A stretch of DNA of 64,000 nucleotides from Cornus controversa (taxonomy: Eukaryota > Streptophyta > Magnoliopsida > Cornales > Cornaceae). Both the position numbers and the translations under genes were made by a program. A model generated the notes under the pieces. That model had not been told where the DNA came from, searched no databases, and worked only from the letters and a program-made list of their open reading frames with translations. The DNA is taken from contig CM048846.1 in the NCBI GenBank assembly GCA_026545225.1, positions 90,351,270-90,415,269 of the forward strand. Reading direction: 5' to 3'. Positions within the stretch are counted from its first letter, which is position 1. The number at the start of each line of letters is the position of its first letter. Below are positions 11,644-23,357 of the stretch, in pieces.

Positions 11644-14600
11644 ATGTTACCCTACAAGAACATCCAGGAGGCGGAGACCGCCCTCGGCCGATCACTCACT
11701 GCCGCCGAGACCCTCTGGCTCAACTACTCCGCCTCCAAATCCGACTACTTCCTCTACTGCCACAACATCCTCTTCCTCTTCCTCATCTTCTCCATAGTCC
11801 CACTCTTCTACATCTTCCTCGAACTCGTCTACAACAAAACCCCCATCTACAAAATCCAACCCAAAGTCAAACTCTCCTATTCCGAAACCTTCCGATGCTA
11901 CAGAGACGTAATGCGCATGTTCTTCCTCATCGTCGGCCCTCTCCAACTCGTCTCCTACCCTTCCGTCAAAGTAAAATTCTATATATATATATATATATAT
12001 ATATGATGGTTATGATAATTTCTTTTGATTCCTCTGAATTGGGTATTTATTAATTATAATTGATCAATACATTTATTCACACATATTACTTTGATTTGAG
12101 TGTTATGATGATTTATTTGATTTTTAATTGTTCCATATTAATTGATTGTTTTTGCAGTCAATTCATTCCTACCCTTCCATCAAATTATATCTATACATTC
12201 ATATACACACACATGATGGTTATTATAATTTCTTTGAAGTCAATGAAATGGGTTTTGATTAATTATTTCATATTAATTGATGGTTTTTTCAGCTGATTGG
12301 GATTCGGACGGGTTTGCCATTGCCGTCACCGGGCGAAATTGTTGCGCAATTGATGGTGTATTTCATAGTTGAGGATTATACGAACTATTGGATCCATAGG
12401 TTTCTGCATTGCAATTGGGGGTACGAGAAGATTCATAGGGTTCACCATGAATACACGGCGCCAATAGGGTTTGCGGCACCATATGCGCACTGGGCCGAGG
12501 TTTTGATCCTCGGAATCCCGTCTTTTCTCGGGCCAGCGATGGTCCCGGGTCATATGATCACGTTCTGGTTGTGGATTGCTTTGAGGCAGATTGAGGCCAT
12601 TGAGACTCACAGTGGGTACGCATGCTATGCTCTTACTACTCTTTTCCTAATTTATTTGGTAATGTCATTTTCTTCTTTAGATAATTTGACCAAAATGATG
12701 TTTAGCAGTAAAGTGTCTTACTTTCTTTCACTGTTCTCTAATCTATTGTTATCTGTAAAGTGTTTGGATTTGGTCGGATCTTGAACAGTGCCTTGCCTTT
12801 TGGCCCATTGAAAGAAGGATCATAACTCACAAGGGTGTTTTGTCTTCCTTATGATTTTTTTCTTATGTAGATCCCACTCCTTTTCTTAATTAGAATTGAT
12901 TTGTACTCTTTTTTTCTGTATTGGGTCACTTGCATACAAGTTTATTTGTTATTGTGTATGTTAAATTATTATAATAACTGCAATTATTCGTAATTTAGGG
13001 CCAATATCTGCCAGAAAAAAGTGTCTTTATCATTCACCATTTTACATTGATTTTTGGACTTGGATCCGTCCTACTGTTTTGTCATGTGAACTAGTAAAAA
13101 TGGAATTAAAGCTAGTGCTACTTATAGCAAGGTACAAGTTTCAAGGGGTTCACATTACTTTTAGCGTTGGTTAAGAAAATTCAAATGTATACACAATTAC
13201 ACATGCATTACAGTTGGAACAAGAATAGTGTAGATTCTTCACTTGGGATCCCGTACATGGTGCATCCTAGTTTATTGCTTCCTGTTGCTCTAGTTGCAGG
13301 ATTATGTTGTCATTTGTGCAAAGTCATAACATTGCTTTGGTCTTCTTCGTATTCGTAATTTTCTGTTACTCAGTGATCAATTTCAGATGACTTTGTTGAA
13401 TTGTTACAGAGGTCATACTTTTATAGTTGTATCTTTTTTGTTGCCAACAATTTTTCTGTTATTAATATTTAGAAATATTAGTTTTGAGATTCTAGACTTA
13501 GTTGGTGAGGGCTCTCGATCAAGTTGTATGATCAAAATGAAAACTGTTACTATTAAAGAGTCCACGAGATGAACTTATAAACAAATATTATTTTATTGTG
13601 AAAGTTGGGGAAAGGCTTATTTGAGACACAATTGAAGAAATGTGGATCAACTACAAAATTGATAGACAAAGTAAGAGAACAAAATGATTGAGAAATTGAG
13701 CATGGTTCTGTGAAAATAGAAAAGCTAATTATTAGATAAAACAGATGGATAGAACTCCAGAAAACGACAAAGTCGAATATCTGATTGACAGTGCTTTCAA
13801 ACTTCTAAAGTGAACAGACCCAATGGGTCCTGTTTTTTGTTCATGAATCAATTGTTGTAAATTTTAACGGTTAATTCTTAGAGTTGTTCTGGAGTTGGAA
13901 AGCAATGCCACTGTTTGAAAATATCTTCATTTAACTGGTTACAGTGGCATGCAATACCATTATAAGCAATAACCTTTTTTTTTCTTTGTGGTTGAAAAGA
14001 ACATAGTCATATATTAGTGTAAGGGAACTAGATCTTTTAATTACTAGGTTTTTTTCTTCATATATTAATGTTACGGACAAATAAACCACAGGAACATGGA
14101 GACCCAATGAAAGCCAACAAAGCAATCACACACAAACCCAAGATATGACGTGGTTCAGGCCAAAATCAGCGTACATCCACGGATGACAAGAGATTCCACT
14201 ATGATTCTGTAGAGATATTACAATAGTAGAGTACCAACATCGCGTACATGTCTTTTCACCATGTACCATTCCATGAGCCTGTCTCCTTGTTATGAGTGCT
14301 ACTAGTGTTTTTCCTACTCTACTAACCCATAAGTTACCTCTACCCATCAACTCTCTCGCGAGACTACATCTTTCTCAATCACATAAGTCTCAACTCAAAA
14401 CCTAGGTATCTATTTATAGAGCCCCAAATTCAATTCCTTGTTGCACAAGGATTACAATTCCTTGGAGCCCAAAACTTGTCTAACAAGAAATTCCCTAATA
14501 GAATACAATTCTACAATAGAAACCTAATTAAAGTAAGAATTTGAGACACAATTCCCAACAATCTCCACCTCGGCTTAAATTCTATCAAACCAATCATCGT

Positions 14601-17600
14601 TTTCCATAGCATTGATTAGGACAATTCATTGCATCTTCAGTCTTGCACACAAACCAAATCACTCTTTAGAGACTTTCACCCATGGACTGTTCCTACGACC
14701 CAGCCTGATTTAAGGATTTCACCAAATGAGCCAGTTCCTCCTTACTCTTCGGACTGCATACAAGATATCATGATTCTCCTGCAAAAATCTAATTGTCCAC
14801 ACCGTACTTTGCTTGATCAGTCAAACCTCCAAGGATTCACCTTAACTACTCGAGCTTCATGCCATGAAACCTATCACAATTTTCTGACCATTGTGATCAA
14901 ACAAGTCAACTGATTGACTCCACCTGCAACTGAAACCCATTGCAGCACCTATTGAGACTACTTGTGTTTTCTAAATTGCTTTCACCTTTGGCTTTGATAC
15001 CAATTTGTTGCGGACAAATAAACCACAGGAACATAGAGACCTAATGAAAGCCAACAAAGCAATCACACACAAACACAAGATATAACGTGGTTCGGCCAAA
15101 GTCGGCCTACATCCACGGATGATAAGAGATTCTACTATGATTCTGTAGAGATATTACAACGGTAGAGTACCAACACTGCATACATGTTTTTTCACCACGT
15201 ACCACTCCAAGAGCTTGTCTCCTTCCTACTAGTGCCACTAGTGTTTTTTTCTACTCTACTAACCCATAAACTACCTCTACCCATCAACTCCCTCGTGAGA
15301 CTACATCTCTCTCAATCTCATAATTCTCAACCCAAAACCTAGGTATCTATGTAGAGAGCTACAAATCCAATTCCTTGTTGTACAAGGATTACAATTTCTT
15401 GGAGCCCAAAACTTGTCTAACAAGAAATTTCCTAATAGAATACAACTCTAAAATAGAAACCTAATTAGAGTAAGAATTTTAGACATAATTCCCAACAATC
15501 AAGTTTCAACTTAAGGCTTTATTTGAGTTGAATTGAGTGGTTCTTCAAGTGTCCATTGCTAATGTAAAAACTGAAACATCTTTTTTCTGTTTCACTAATA
15601 GATGATTCTTTCATTGATCATTAGTCCAATAAACTTACATTACAAGATGAAACAAAATCATCTTGAAAAATAATTTGAAAATGATAAAATTGACCTATTA
15701 TTCATTTTTCCTGTTACATCTCTCAAAAAAAAAAAAATTGACTTTTACTTTTGTCTGCCGTGGTAAAATTCCATTTTAGAGTGTCTTTGGGTGTGATAAA
15801 ATTTTATGTCTTGACATATTATACTACCAACTTATGTATCAACCTAGTTGTTAACGGATGCCTAGGCTCTAAAAAGCCCTAGGCTCGTCAAAGCTCAACT
15901 GGAGCACCTTAATCTACTCTAGCTGGGACCATTCACTCAGGCTCATATAAGGCCCTCAGGCTTGTGTTTTTTAGTAGACTCCATGCAACAAAAAGATTCC
16001 CTTTATTTTTAGATCATTCAATAATATATATTTTTTAATGGCCATTAATTGACATGCTCTATATCATATCAATCATATTCGACGAATCATTTTGTTTAAT
16101 CTTAACGAATCATTAAGATATTAATGAGCTTATGTTTGATTACTTGCATTAATTGCGTCTAATGCATTTTCAATATTTATTACAGTACAATATGTGCTTA
16201 AAATTTACATGATTATAGTTTTTTATTGTTAGCACATGTATAATGGTATTTCATATAATTGATGCATATGCATATTGAAAGGATATATACGCATTAATTT
16301 ATCAGACCCTCTTAGTTGAAATGTCAAAAAAAAAAAAATCCTTTTAATTAATTAATTTATTTATTAGCTTTGTGTTGTATATTTTGCCAATTTATTAGTA
16401 ACAGTTGTGCATTGATTTTTAACCTCATTCATATGCAAGTTGGAAGAGGGCATATGTACATTGATTTTGCCAATCCACTAAATTGATATGCTGAAAAGTT
16501 TCTTCATTTTGATGTTTACTAATTTGGGTTGCATATTGAGAATTTTCCAATAATATGCATTTTTATCACATGTGCTTTAGTTGAATTTGACTCATGCCTT
16601 ACGATGTGCCTTGTGCTTAGGCTTCAGGAGACCCTGGTGCCTTAGCACACCTTGAGCCTTTAATAACTAATATCTTTTTTATATTGGCTTTGCATATCAG
16701 ATGCATCAATGTATTATTGGTATGCTGGATTACTCATCAACACATTAATAGATACAAATTTAGCACTAAATAAGGGACTTAAACTGATCCATGGCAATGC
16801 TGTTATACGTCTGGCAATCTATCTTGGGCTTTAGCTGAGACTCAATAATAAGAGGAAGAAGGATGTTTGAAGAACATCCTGGATTCATGATTGGGGGTCA
16901 AGAGAGGAACAAAGCTGTCTGAAGAACATTCTGGATTCATGCCTGGGGTTTAAGTTTTCAGTCTTTCTTTCTGGAACATTAGTGAAGTACATTTTAACTA
17001 TTAAAACATGTGATAGAATGCCCAAGGAACTATGCTGCATAGACATAGCATCCTTATTGTGGAGACATGGATCTATATGCTGGACATGGATCCAAGTAGT
17101 GGCTCAGTATCAATGTGACAGCTCAAATGGAAGGGGGTTGGGGTAGAGGAAAGACAAGGGTAGAGAGGGAGAGATAGAGAGGTCTACTGAAGGTGTGGCT
17201 GAACCTTATTGTATTTCAAAATGCTTCATGGGAAGTTCTTTTCCCTTCACTAACCCCTCATGTGCAGGGGTTATTGAAGGTTGAGGATGTTGTTGAAAGT
17301 GGAATTTCCTTGCAAGAGTCGAGAGATGAATAAATGGAGGCAGGGCAGGAAATAACTTCATTTATTCTCGTGTTTGTCTAAATGAAAGCTTGTTTTCATT
17401 TTTTTTTTTCTCAAACTTTCTTCACATTTATTGAGTCTTTGGAAATCATTGGATACCCATTACGTAATATATCATTGGATTGCAATGTTATAGGATGTTT
17501 GCTAGGTCTATAAATATGACGAATTCAGACTGGATCTGGGGCTATCCGAATCCTATCTGTTAGAAGAAATCCGAGTTGATCCAATAATCTGGTAGATCAG

Positions 17601-20600
17601 CAAAATTCAATTGGAATTCAGATTTGTTAATTATTAGTATTGGACCTTAATCTGATAATTCAATCCGATCTGATAATATTTGAGTCATTTAAGAAAAATC
17701 ATTAAAAATATATTCACCTCTATTTACATGTATCAATAAATTCTTTTTTTAGTTAATCACATTCATCAAAACCGATCTACCTCCTCCTTGGTGGTTTTGG
17801 GTCTTAACTTCTAAGCCCCAGGTCAAGGTTTCAAGACTGGTAGAGGGAAGAAATAAAAAAAAAAATCGCATTCATCAACAACACTCATCAAGAAAAAAAC
17901 TACCCCTGCTTTTCACGGTGAGAATGCAATGTCTTCATGCACCATTACTCTACCCATCAAAAACAAAAGTTTTGTTGTGTATGCACCGAGGCAAAGACAT
18001 GTTGATGATCATGGAAAGAAGCAAGTAGCATTTAAACACCGTGGGGGAGGAACAGAGGTGCCTTTCAGACTATTTTGATTTCTCTAAAATAAATTGAATA
18101 ACTTGTGTATATATATATATATGCTCAGTGTCTCTGTGGCACAGATCTATGACCAGATACAGTCTGGTAAAAAATCCTGTATCATGGGATCAAATGGAGC
18201 AACTGGTTTGTTCTAAGTTCATTGGTAAACATTTGCCAACATGGTTCTTAGGTTTTCTTTTTGTCGTTTTGGTTTTTATCATATGTGGTGTGAACATGTA
18301 GGTGTATGCTTTAGAACAAGTATAAAGACAAGATATTATATTGCAGATGTTGTTTGTTCTATTAGGGGAGGTTTATGGCTTTTGTAGGGATGTGAAGAAG
18401 ACTTTGCTGGCAGGGGACCTAAATGCTAACTGGGATTTTATGTTGCATGGGGAATGATCTCTAGTCTAGGTTGAGGAAACATGGATTATTTATGATGGAT
18501 TGATTAACCATGTGATATTGTCATTTTCTATTGTTTTATGTATTTGTATTTACTTGTGTTGAGGTAGCTGCCCCTTGAGATTCCCCATTTCTTAAGAGCA
18601 GCATCTTTCTATACTTATGCTTTTTATTAAATGAAATTTCTCTTTCCTATAAAAAAATCTTTAGGAACCAACAATGAAATTAATCATATTTAAGCGTTTG
18701 CAGAATTATATAAAAATCTATTATTATATTACTAAATTGGATTGGCAATACTGGGTTGGAATATTTCATCTTCGACCAATTAGTTATAGTCTATAGAATC
18801 AGATGAATTTGGATAAAAAAAGGGTTATCATAAAAAAATACCTAATCTGAGTTACAATTTTTTATCAAAATCTGATTCATTTACTGGCTGACTAGTGGGA
18901 CTAGAACATAGGTGAGTAGAAAACAGCAAAGATATACTTTGAATCTGGTCTTAAAGTAAGTAGAAGAATGCTTATAGTTATTATTGATGTCGAGAGATAC
19001 TGAAAGAAAACAGTTGTTACTAGTCATGCTATTTGCATTTGAATTCCATAATTGGGATTGAACTTGCATTCACATGTATTTGAATTGAACATAAAAGCTA
19101 ACTATAAAGAGTGGTCCAAATAGGAACTACTCCTAGTGTTGATCTACATTTGAGCTGTGATGCGTACTCAAAAGTGTGGTCTGAAGTATTGGCAAAATAC
19201 ACCTTGGGACTTAATATAACCTTCTTTTCTTGAATTTTTTGCCCGTTAATAAATTGATGTATCAGACAAGTTGCTTCAAGTGTTGGATGGTACTTTGATA
19301 TGTTGCTATATGTATCATTAATGCTTATATGTATCTTGAAATATTACACAAGTTGGGTGAATTGATTTTTGATGCAACAAACCTCTGGTGTTACTTACCA
19401 TTTTTTAATAAAAAAGGAGAAACTTCTGATGGCGAAGGGAAGTTTCACCTTTATGTCTTTCGTTCTTAGAAGACCAATATGATCGTTTGAACTGATTAAC
19501 TTGTAAATAACATCATATGTCTTTTATAAATTGGACTTCGATCTACTTGTTTAAGAAGTTTGGGCCTCAATCTGGTGAAAGAGAATATTCATTGGCTGCT
19601 TGAGGAAGTCATTTATCAACTAAAAGGATTATTTGCTTTTATCAGGAAGCTGTTTGATGATATCCAACTGATTTTTAATAGTCGCATATGATATTTTATG
19701 TTGGTTTTTTATTTTATTTTTCACTTTCAAGTTAGTCTATTAGGTAAAATATGATAAAATTTAACCCAATGGAGGTGAAACATCTTGTATGCCTACTTTT
19801 TCTCATGCTAGTCATTGTATTTATATATCATTGTTATTATCCTTTACACTATTTTAACTACCGAGGCACTTGGAGCATGTTATAACTTGTCTGTTATCAC
19901 TATACAGGTATGACATTCCTTGGACCCCCACAAAATATATTCCCTTTTATGGTGGTGCAGAGTACCATGATTACCATCATTATGTTGGTGGACAAAGCCA
20001 GAGCAACTTCGCTTCAGTGTTCACTTACTGTGATTACATCTATGGAACTGACAAGGTTACTAGGCGATTGGTTTTATGACTACTATTTATAGTTTTGTTG
20101 TAACTTGGAACTAATAATGTTGTAATGTAATAATGCTTCTTTGATTTCCTCTCATCAGGGCTACAAGTATCAAAAGAAGCTCCTACGGCAGGTCAGTTAT
20201 TTGTCTTTTTCATTTGTAATAGAATTTTTTGACAGCTTGATTGAAACTTTTTTTTCTTATTTTCTTTAATATAATGTGTAGGGCATCCATTCAATAAATG
20301 GGTCAAGCAGGGGCTGACTGAATTATTATAGCCGGTTGATTAACTTTAATTTTTTTATATACTTGGAGATCAATGGTGAACAGTAGGAAGTTTAAAAAAG
20401 TTCAATTTTCACATCTTTTGATTGGTTGATTTGGCTATCAGGCCTCTTTTCTTGCTAAAACTTATTTATGTAGTTGGTCACATGTGATGCTGGGAAGAAG
20501 GGAGCCCATGTCTTCTTTCTTAACTTTGATTTATTATGTGGCAGTGATCAACCAAGTTAATTTGTTCTTACCATTCCTTCTTCTTGTTATTCAGTTGAAA

Positions 20601-20672
20601 GGTGAATCAAAGAGCAATGGACAGCAAAATGGAGGCTCATATATCTCTACTAGAGAGATTAAATATGAGTAG
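11644..20672 (+). CDS. SMO1: Sterol 4-alpha-methyl oxidase, SMO1 type (five exons)
   Basis: ER-membrane di-iron oxygenase. By family knowledge, plant SMO1 enzymes oxidise the 4-alpha-methyl group of 4,4-dimethyl sterols (24-methylenecycloartanol type) as the first step of C4 demethylation, with cytochrome b5 as electron donor. Exons read from frame and splice consensus: 11644-11970, 12293-12615, 19908-20055, 20159-20191, 20595-20672; together 909 nt, 302 aa, close to the roughly 300 aa usual for the family. The fatty-acid-hydroxylase histidine boxes are intact: HRFLH (144-148), HRVHH (157-161), HDYHH (237-241). Hydrophobic segments near residues 41-63, 91-105, 124-137 and 177-207 fit an integral membrane protein. 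All introns are GT-AG. Introns 1, 3 and 4 are short; intron 2 is 7292 bp and transposon-laden. The ATG is preceded by a CT-rich leader. Assignment to SMO1 rather than SMO2 rests on remembered similarity to Arabidopsis SMO1 proteins. Confidence 0.93.
11971..12292 (+). other. SMO1 intron 1 with duplicated exon end and decoy acceptor
   Basis: The last 18 bases of exon 1 (11953-11970, 'TCCTACCCTTCCGTCAAA') recur at 12167-12184 with one change. The pyrimidine/AG acceptor segment also occurs twice: 'CCATATTAATTGATTGTTTT' ending in AG at 12157, and the one used, ending at 12292. At the duplicate exon end the GT donor is replaced by TTATAT, so it cannot act as a normal mini-exon. Using the first acceptor would add about 35 codons and then hit TAA. 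A TA microsatellite (about 11982-12004) follows the true donor. Confidence 0.8.
14069..15497 (-). mobile_element. Non-autonomous LTR retrotransposon in SMO1 intron 2, antisense
   Basis: Two direct repeats of 492 bp each (14069-14560 and 15006-15497) begin TGTT and end AACA. Next to the right copy, positions 14991-15003 read on the - strand as TTGGTATCAAAGC, a primer-binding site matching initiator tRNA-Met with one change. Next to the left copy a polypurine tract (complement of ATCTCCACCTCGGC) is present. The element therefore runs on the - strand, opposite to SMO1. Flanks ATTAA and ATCAA fit a 5-bp target duplication with one mutation. The internal region is only 445 bp with no gag or pol recognised, so mobilisation would have depended on another element. 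It is TRIM/SMART-like in plan, with rather long LTRs. Confidence 0.88.
14991..15003 (-). promoter_or_regulatory. Primer-binding site (tRNA-Met) of the intronic LTR element
   Basis: The complement reads TTGGTATCAAAGC, differing at one base from the plant consensus TTGGTATCAGAGC, two bases inside the 5' LTR of the - strand element. Confidence 0.8.
15846..16672. mobile_element. Possible TIR element inside SMO1 intron 2
   Basis: The left edge 'TAGTTGTTAACGGATGCCTA' and the complement of the right edge 'TAGTTATTAAAGGCTCAAGG' are similar. Both edges are followed by GC-richer blocks of 'GCCTAGGCTC' / 'GCTAAGGCACC' type, seen at the ends of some plant DNA elements. The interior is AT-rich. Similarity is moderate and no target duplication was confirmed. 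Confidence 0.3.
18120..18657 (+). mobile_element. Possible 5'-truncated LINE 3' end inside SMO1 intron 2
   Basis: The segment ends 'CTTTTTATTAAATGAAATTT' shortly before a short A run, like plant LINE 3' ends. A coding-like patch about 18370-18430 could be the degenerate end of ORF2. No diagnostic protein motif is preserved. Confidence 0.25.
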
Positions 20673-21491
20673 CTGTGGAACTTCCGGACTTTTGACTGAC
20701 CGTTGTTTCTTCTGGTATGCTTCTCAATAGTGACAACTCTGTGGAACCTTTTGTTCAAGTTGACGACGCCTGTTGTTCTCACTATGCTAGTCTGGTAAAT
20801 TAGAAACTCTTAGTGCTTCACATGGTGGATTAGCCAGGAGTTTCTTAGAATTGTGATCTTATGTAGTTTGAGGGGAGGATGTTAAATATTGTGCTAAGAT
20901 TTAGAACCCGAACTTTCGTTTTTTGACAGAATGTTCAAATTAGTAACTTATAAATTTGGGCTCATTGATTCTGTTTTTATCTGCATCTCGAGTTCTAGAT
21001 TGAAATTGTTGATGATCCTGTTGTGATTTTTGACTTTAGACCAGTTTCGGTCTCAAATTTCAAGGCATTTATATAGAATATTGTGTGAAAAAAACTGTAG
21101 TAAGAAATCAAGGGGCTTCTCTATTTTTGACAAACTGTTCAGCTCGAATTTCAGATATCAGGATCACCGTTTTTGGGTGTTGAATTTTTGTATAAATTCT
21201 AGTCTTGTAGTTTTAAGTTCATAGGTCAACACTGATTTTTTTTTTTTAAACTGAAAATGTAAGTCTTTGTTCAGGTTTACAGGTATGAACTTTTTTCATT
21301 TTAAAAATTTCCAAAGGCATGGTATAACTGTAGAATTTGGCGCGATATAAAGTGTTAAAAGGTAAACAATGTAAGTAATCTTGATGTCTTTATTAGTTTT
21401 TCTGTTGTATTTTTGTTATGGAGAACAATCGTTGTTAATTTTTTTTACTTTTTTCATCGTCGTTTAACATGGGGTATTTGCATACTTCTAA
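20673..21491. other. SMO1 3' flank, no gene seen
   Basis: Probably contains the SMO1 3' UTR. The rest is AT-rich spacer with T runs near 21237-21247 and no recognised feature. Confidence 0.4.
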
Positions 21492-21907
21492 TATAGTTAC
21501 AAATGAACCGAGCTGTTCGTAAGTAGCTCGGGCTCGTTCGTTAAGCAAACGAGCCGAGCTCGAGCTCGGTTTCTAGGCTCGTTTAATAAAAGAGCTGAGC
21601 CCAAACAATGTTGGGCTCGACTCGTGTAGGCTCGTGAACATAAGCTCGTTTATGTTGATAAACATAGATTTGTGTAGGTTCATTTACGTTCACGAACAAG
21701 CTTAAACGATCTTGAACACGAATTCGAACAAATTTTTTTATTAAACGAGCCAAGCCCGAGCTTCTCAAAATAATGACGAGCCCGAGTCCGAGCTCAGCTT
21801 TTTGAGCTCGTCACGAGCCCGAGCCGAGCCCTAGCGAGCTCACAAACAAACGAGCCCGAGCCCAAGCAGGCTCAAGCTCAGCTTGGCTTGGTTCATTTGC
21901 AGCCCTA
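21492..21907. mobile_element. hAT-type MITE with perfect 8-bp target duplication
   Basis: The element is 416 bp and clearly GC-richer than its surroundings. The right end, inverted, reads TAGGGCTGCAAATGAACCAA; the left end reads TATAGTTACAAATGAACCGA. Both ends are followed by repeated 'GAGCCCGAGC / GCTCGGGCTC' blocks that make most of the element self-complementary. The 8-bp direct repeat ACTTCTAA flanks it exactly (21484-21491 and 21908-21915), diagnostic of the hAT superfamily. Related, more decayed copies appear to lie at 42124-42917 and about 55946-56345. Confidence 0.85.
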
Positions 21908-21992
21908 ACTTCTAAGATGCCTTTACCAAATAATTTACATTTTAAACCTGCTCTCTGCCATAGATTCTACATTTTGTTGATGATAAAATCTA

Positions 21993-22260
21993 GGGTAAAA
22001 TACACTGACATTCTCTCAGGTTTGATCTAATTATACACGGGTGCTATATTTGTAAAATAGTTACACTCACCTCCCTTCAATACATTAAAATAACCATTAT
22101 GCTCTCATTATTTGGAAATAGTTGTTCCTTACCATTTTAATAGATTGGAGGGCATTTTAGTCAATATTTGGATAAGAGGGAGATAAGTGTAATTTTTTTA
22201 CAAATATAACATATGTGTGTAATTAGAGCAAACCACAGGAGATGTCAGTGTATTTTACCC
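21993..22260. mobile_element. MULE-type MITE with perfect 9-bp target duplication
   Basis: The element is 268 bp with inverted ends GGGTAAAATACACTGACATT and (complement of the right end) GGGTAAAATACACTGACATC; similarity continues into 'TCAGGTTTG' / 'GTGGTTTG'. The exact 9-bp direct repeat TAAAATCTA flanks it (21984-21992 and 22261-22269), as for Mutator-like elements. It has no coding content. Its termini belong to the same family as those at 52663-53520. Confidence 0.88.
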
Positions 22261-22347
22261 TAAAATCTATTGTATTATAAAATAAATTAAGTTCTTTTCA
22301 CAAGGAAAGATAACTGTTCATATCTCATTTATCTCATCTTTTGCAAA

Positions 22348-23357
22348 GGGAGGCGATGGTCGCACTCCTCTTTTGAACGATTGCACTCCAATGTTATAGA
22401 AAATGACTCCTCTAACTCCAACTTTATAAATAAATAATTACTTTTTTTTCAAATACCACAACTATCCTTTCATTTATGGTATGATTTTTTCATCTCTTCC
22501 CTTTCCAATTAACGTTTTTATCTTCCACTTTCTTAATCCTATCCTCTTTCCGTTGGACTTCCAACCTCTCAAAACTCTCTCTTTCTCTACTTTGTATCTA
22601 TTATCTCTTCTATGACTTATTGATTTTTGTTTACAAAACAATGTAATATCTCACAAATGAAGAAATGGTCAAAGTTGAGCAAAATAATTGATCTTGTTAG
22701 CATGGAAAGTATTGAAGAATTATCAAATTTTCGTGAGACATTCAACTCCTTCGATGCTAATGGTGATAGTAACTTTTTCTTTTATTTTGCTTTTTCTATT
22801 GTATGCTTTGAGTTTAGTTTTTGAATTTTTTTTCCTTCTTTGTTTTTTAAGAATTAATTTGGAATGGCTTTGAATCTTGAAGTTTAGCTTTTTATGATAA
22901 AAACCCTAATTGTTATGACAATAAAATCACAACACTGAACTTATGAAAAGAACAAAAAAAAAAAGATGGGTATAATATACAACTATGACATAAAATTTGT
23001 CCAGCCTTTACACGCATATGAAAAAAAATTGTATATGACATATAATATACAATTATGATAAAAACTCTAACTGTGTTTGTTGGTTTAATGAAAGTAGATT
23101 TAGGAGTAAAAAAAATCATGCACATGCTTTATTAGTAAAAAGGTTAATGTGCTATAATTGTTTGTTGGTTTAATGAAAGTAGATTTAGGAGAGAGAGAAA
23201 AATCATGCACATACCTTATTAGTAAAAAGGGTATTTATGGTATTATAAGATAAAAAAAATGATAAATTAATGAGTTTAGGGACTTTCTTGTCATTTTCTT
23301 TAAAAGAAAAGAAGTGGAGTACAATTGTTCAAAAGGAGAGTGCGAATATCACCTCCC
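22348..23357. mobile_element. Pack-MULE carrying an EF-hand gene fragment
   Basis: The left end GGGAGGCGATGGTCGCACTC and the complement of the right end GGGAGGTGATATTCGCACTC are inverted repeats that extend about 48 bp ('TTTTGAACRATTG...CTCCA'). The exact 9-bp repeat TTTTGCAAA flanks the element (22339-22347 and 23358-23366). These features mark a Mutator-like transposon of 1010 bp. No transposase is present. Inside, 22702-22773 encodes an EF-hand-like peptide (separate entry), so the element appears to have captured host gene DNA. Positions 23075-23235 contain an internal tandem duplication of period 85. Confidence 0.85.
22702..22773 (+). pseudogene. Captured EF-hand (calmodulin-like) gene fragment
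   Basis: From the ATG at 22702 the reading is MESIEELSNFRETFNSFDAN then GDSN. The pattern 'EEL..F..TF.SFDANGD' is the entering helix and first calcium-ligand positions of an EF-hand loop (D-x-N-x-D), as in calmodulin-like proteins. The homology ends at a possible splice donor (GTAACT at 22769) followed by T-rich, intron-like sequence, suggesting a piece of genomic DNA with an exon/intron border was captured. The frame stays open to 22824 but the remaining residues are intron-like. No complete calcium-binding protein can be made from it. Confidence 0.6.

Larger units (their letters stand above)
12616..19907 (+). other. SMO1 intron 2, large and transposon-filled
   Basis: The donor GTACGC follows a GG; the acceptor TATACAG precedes GTATGAC, and the joined codon is Gly. 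The intron holds an antisense LTR element (14069-15497), a possible TIR element (about 15846-16672), a possible LINE 3' end (about 18120-18657) and unassigned AT-rich DNA. No extra exon is needed: the protein reads straight across the junction like its relatives. Confidence 0.85.

Noticed and set aside
11692..11946. 84-aa acidic - strand frame
   Set aside because: Antisense shadow of SMO1 exon 1; its Glu/Val richness comes from the CT-rich sense codons.
12326..12610. 94-aa - strand frame
   Set aside because: Antisense shadow of SMO1 exon 2.
17780..17860. Possible SINE-like box ('TAAGCCCCAGGTCAAGGTTT')
   Set aside because: Only one weak box-like motif, with no A box at the right distance and no poly-A/T tail with target duplication.
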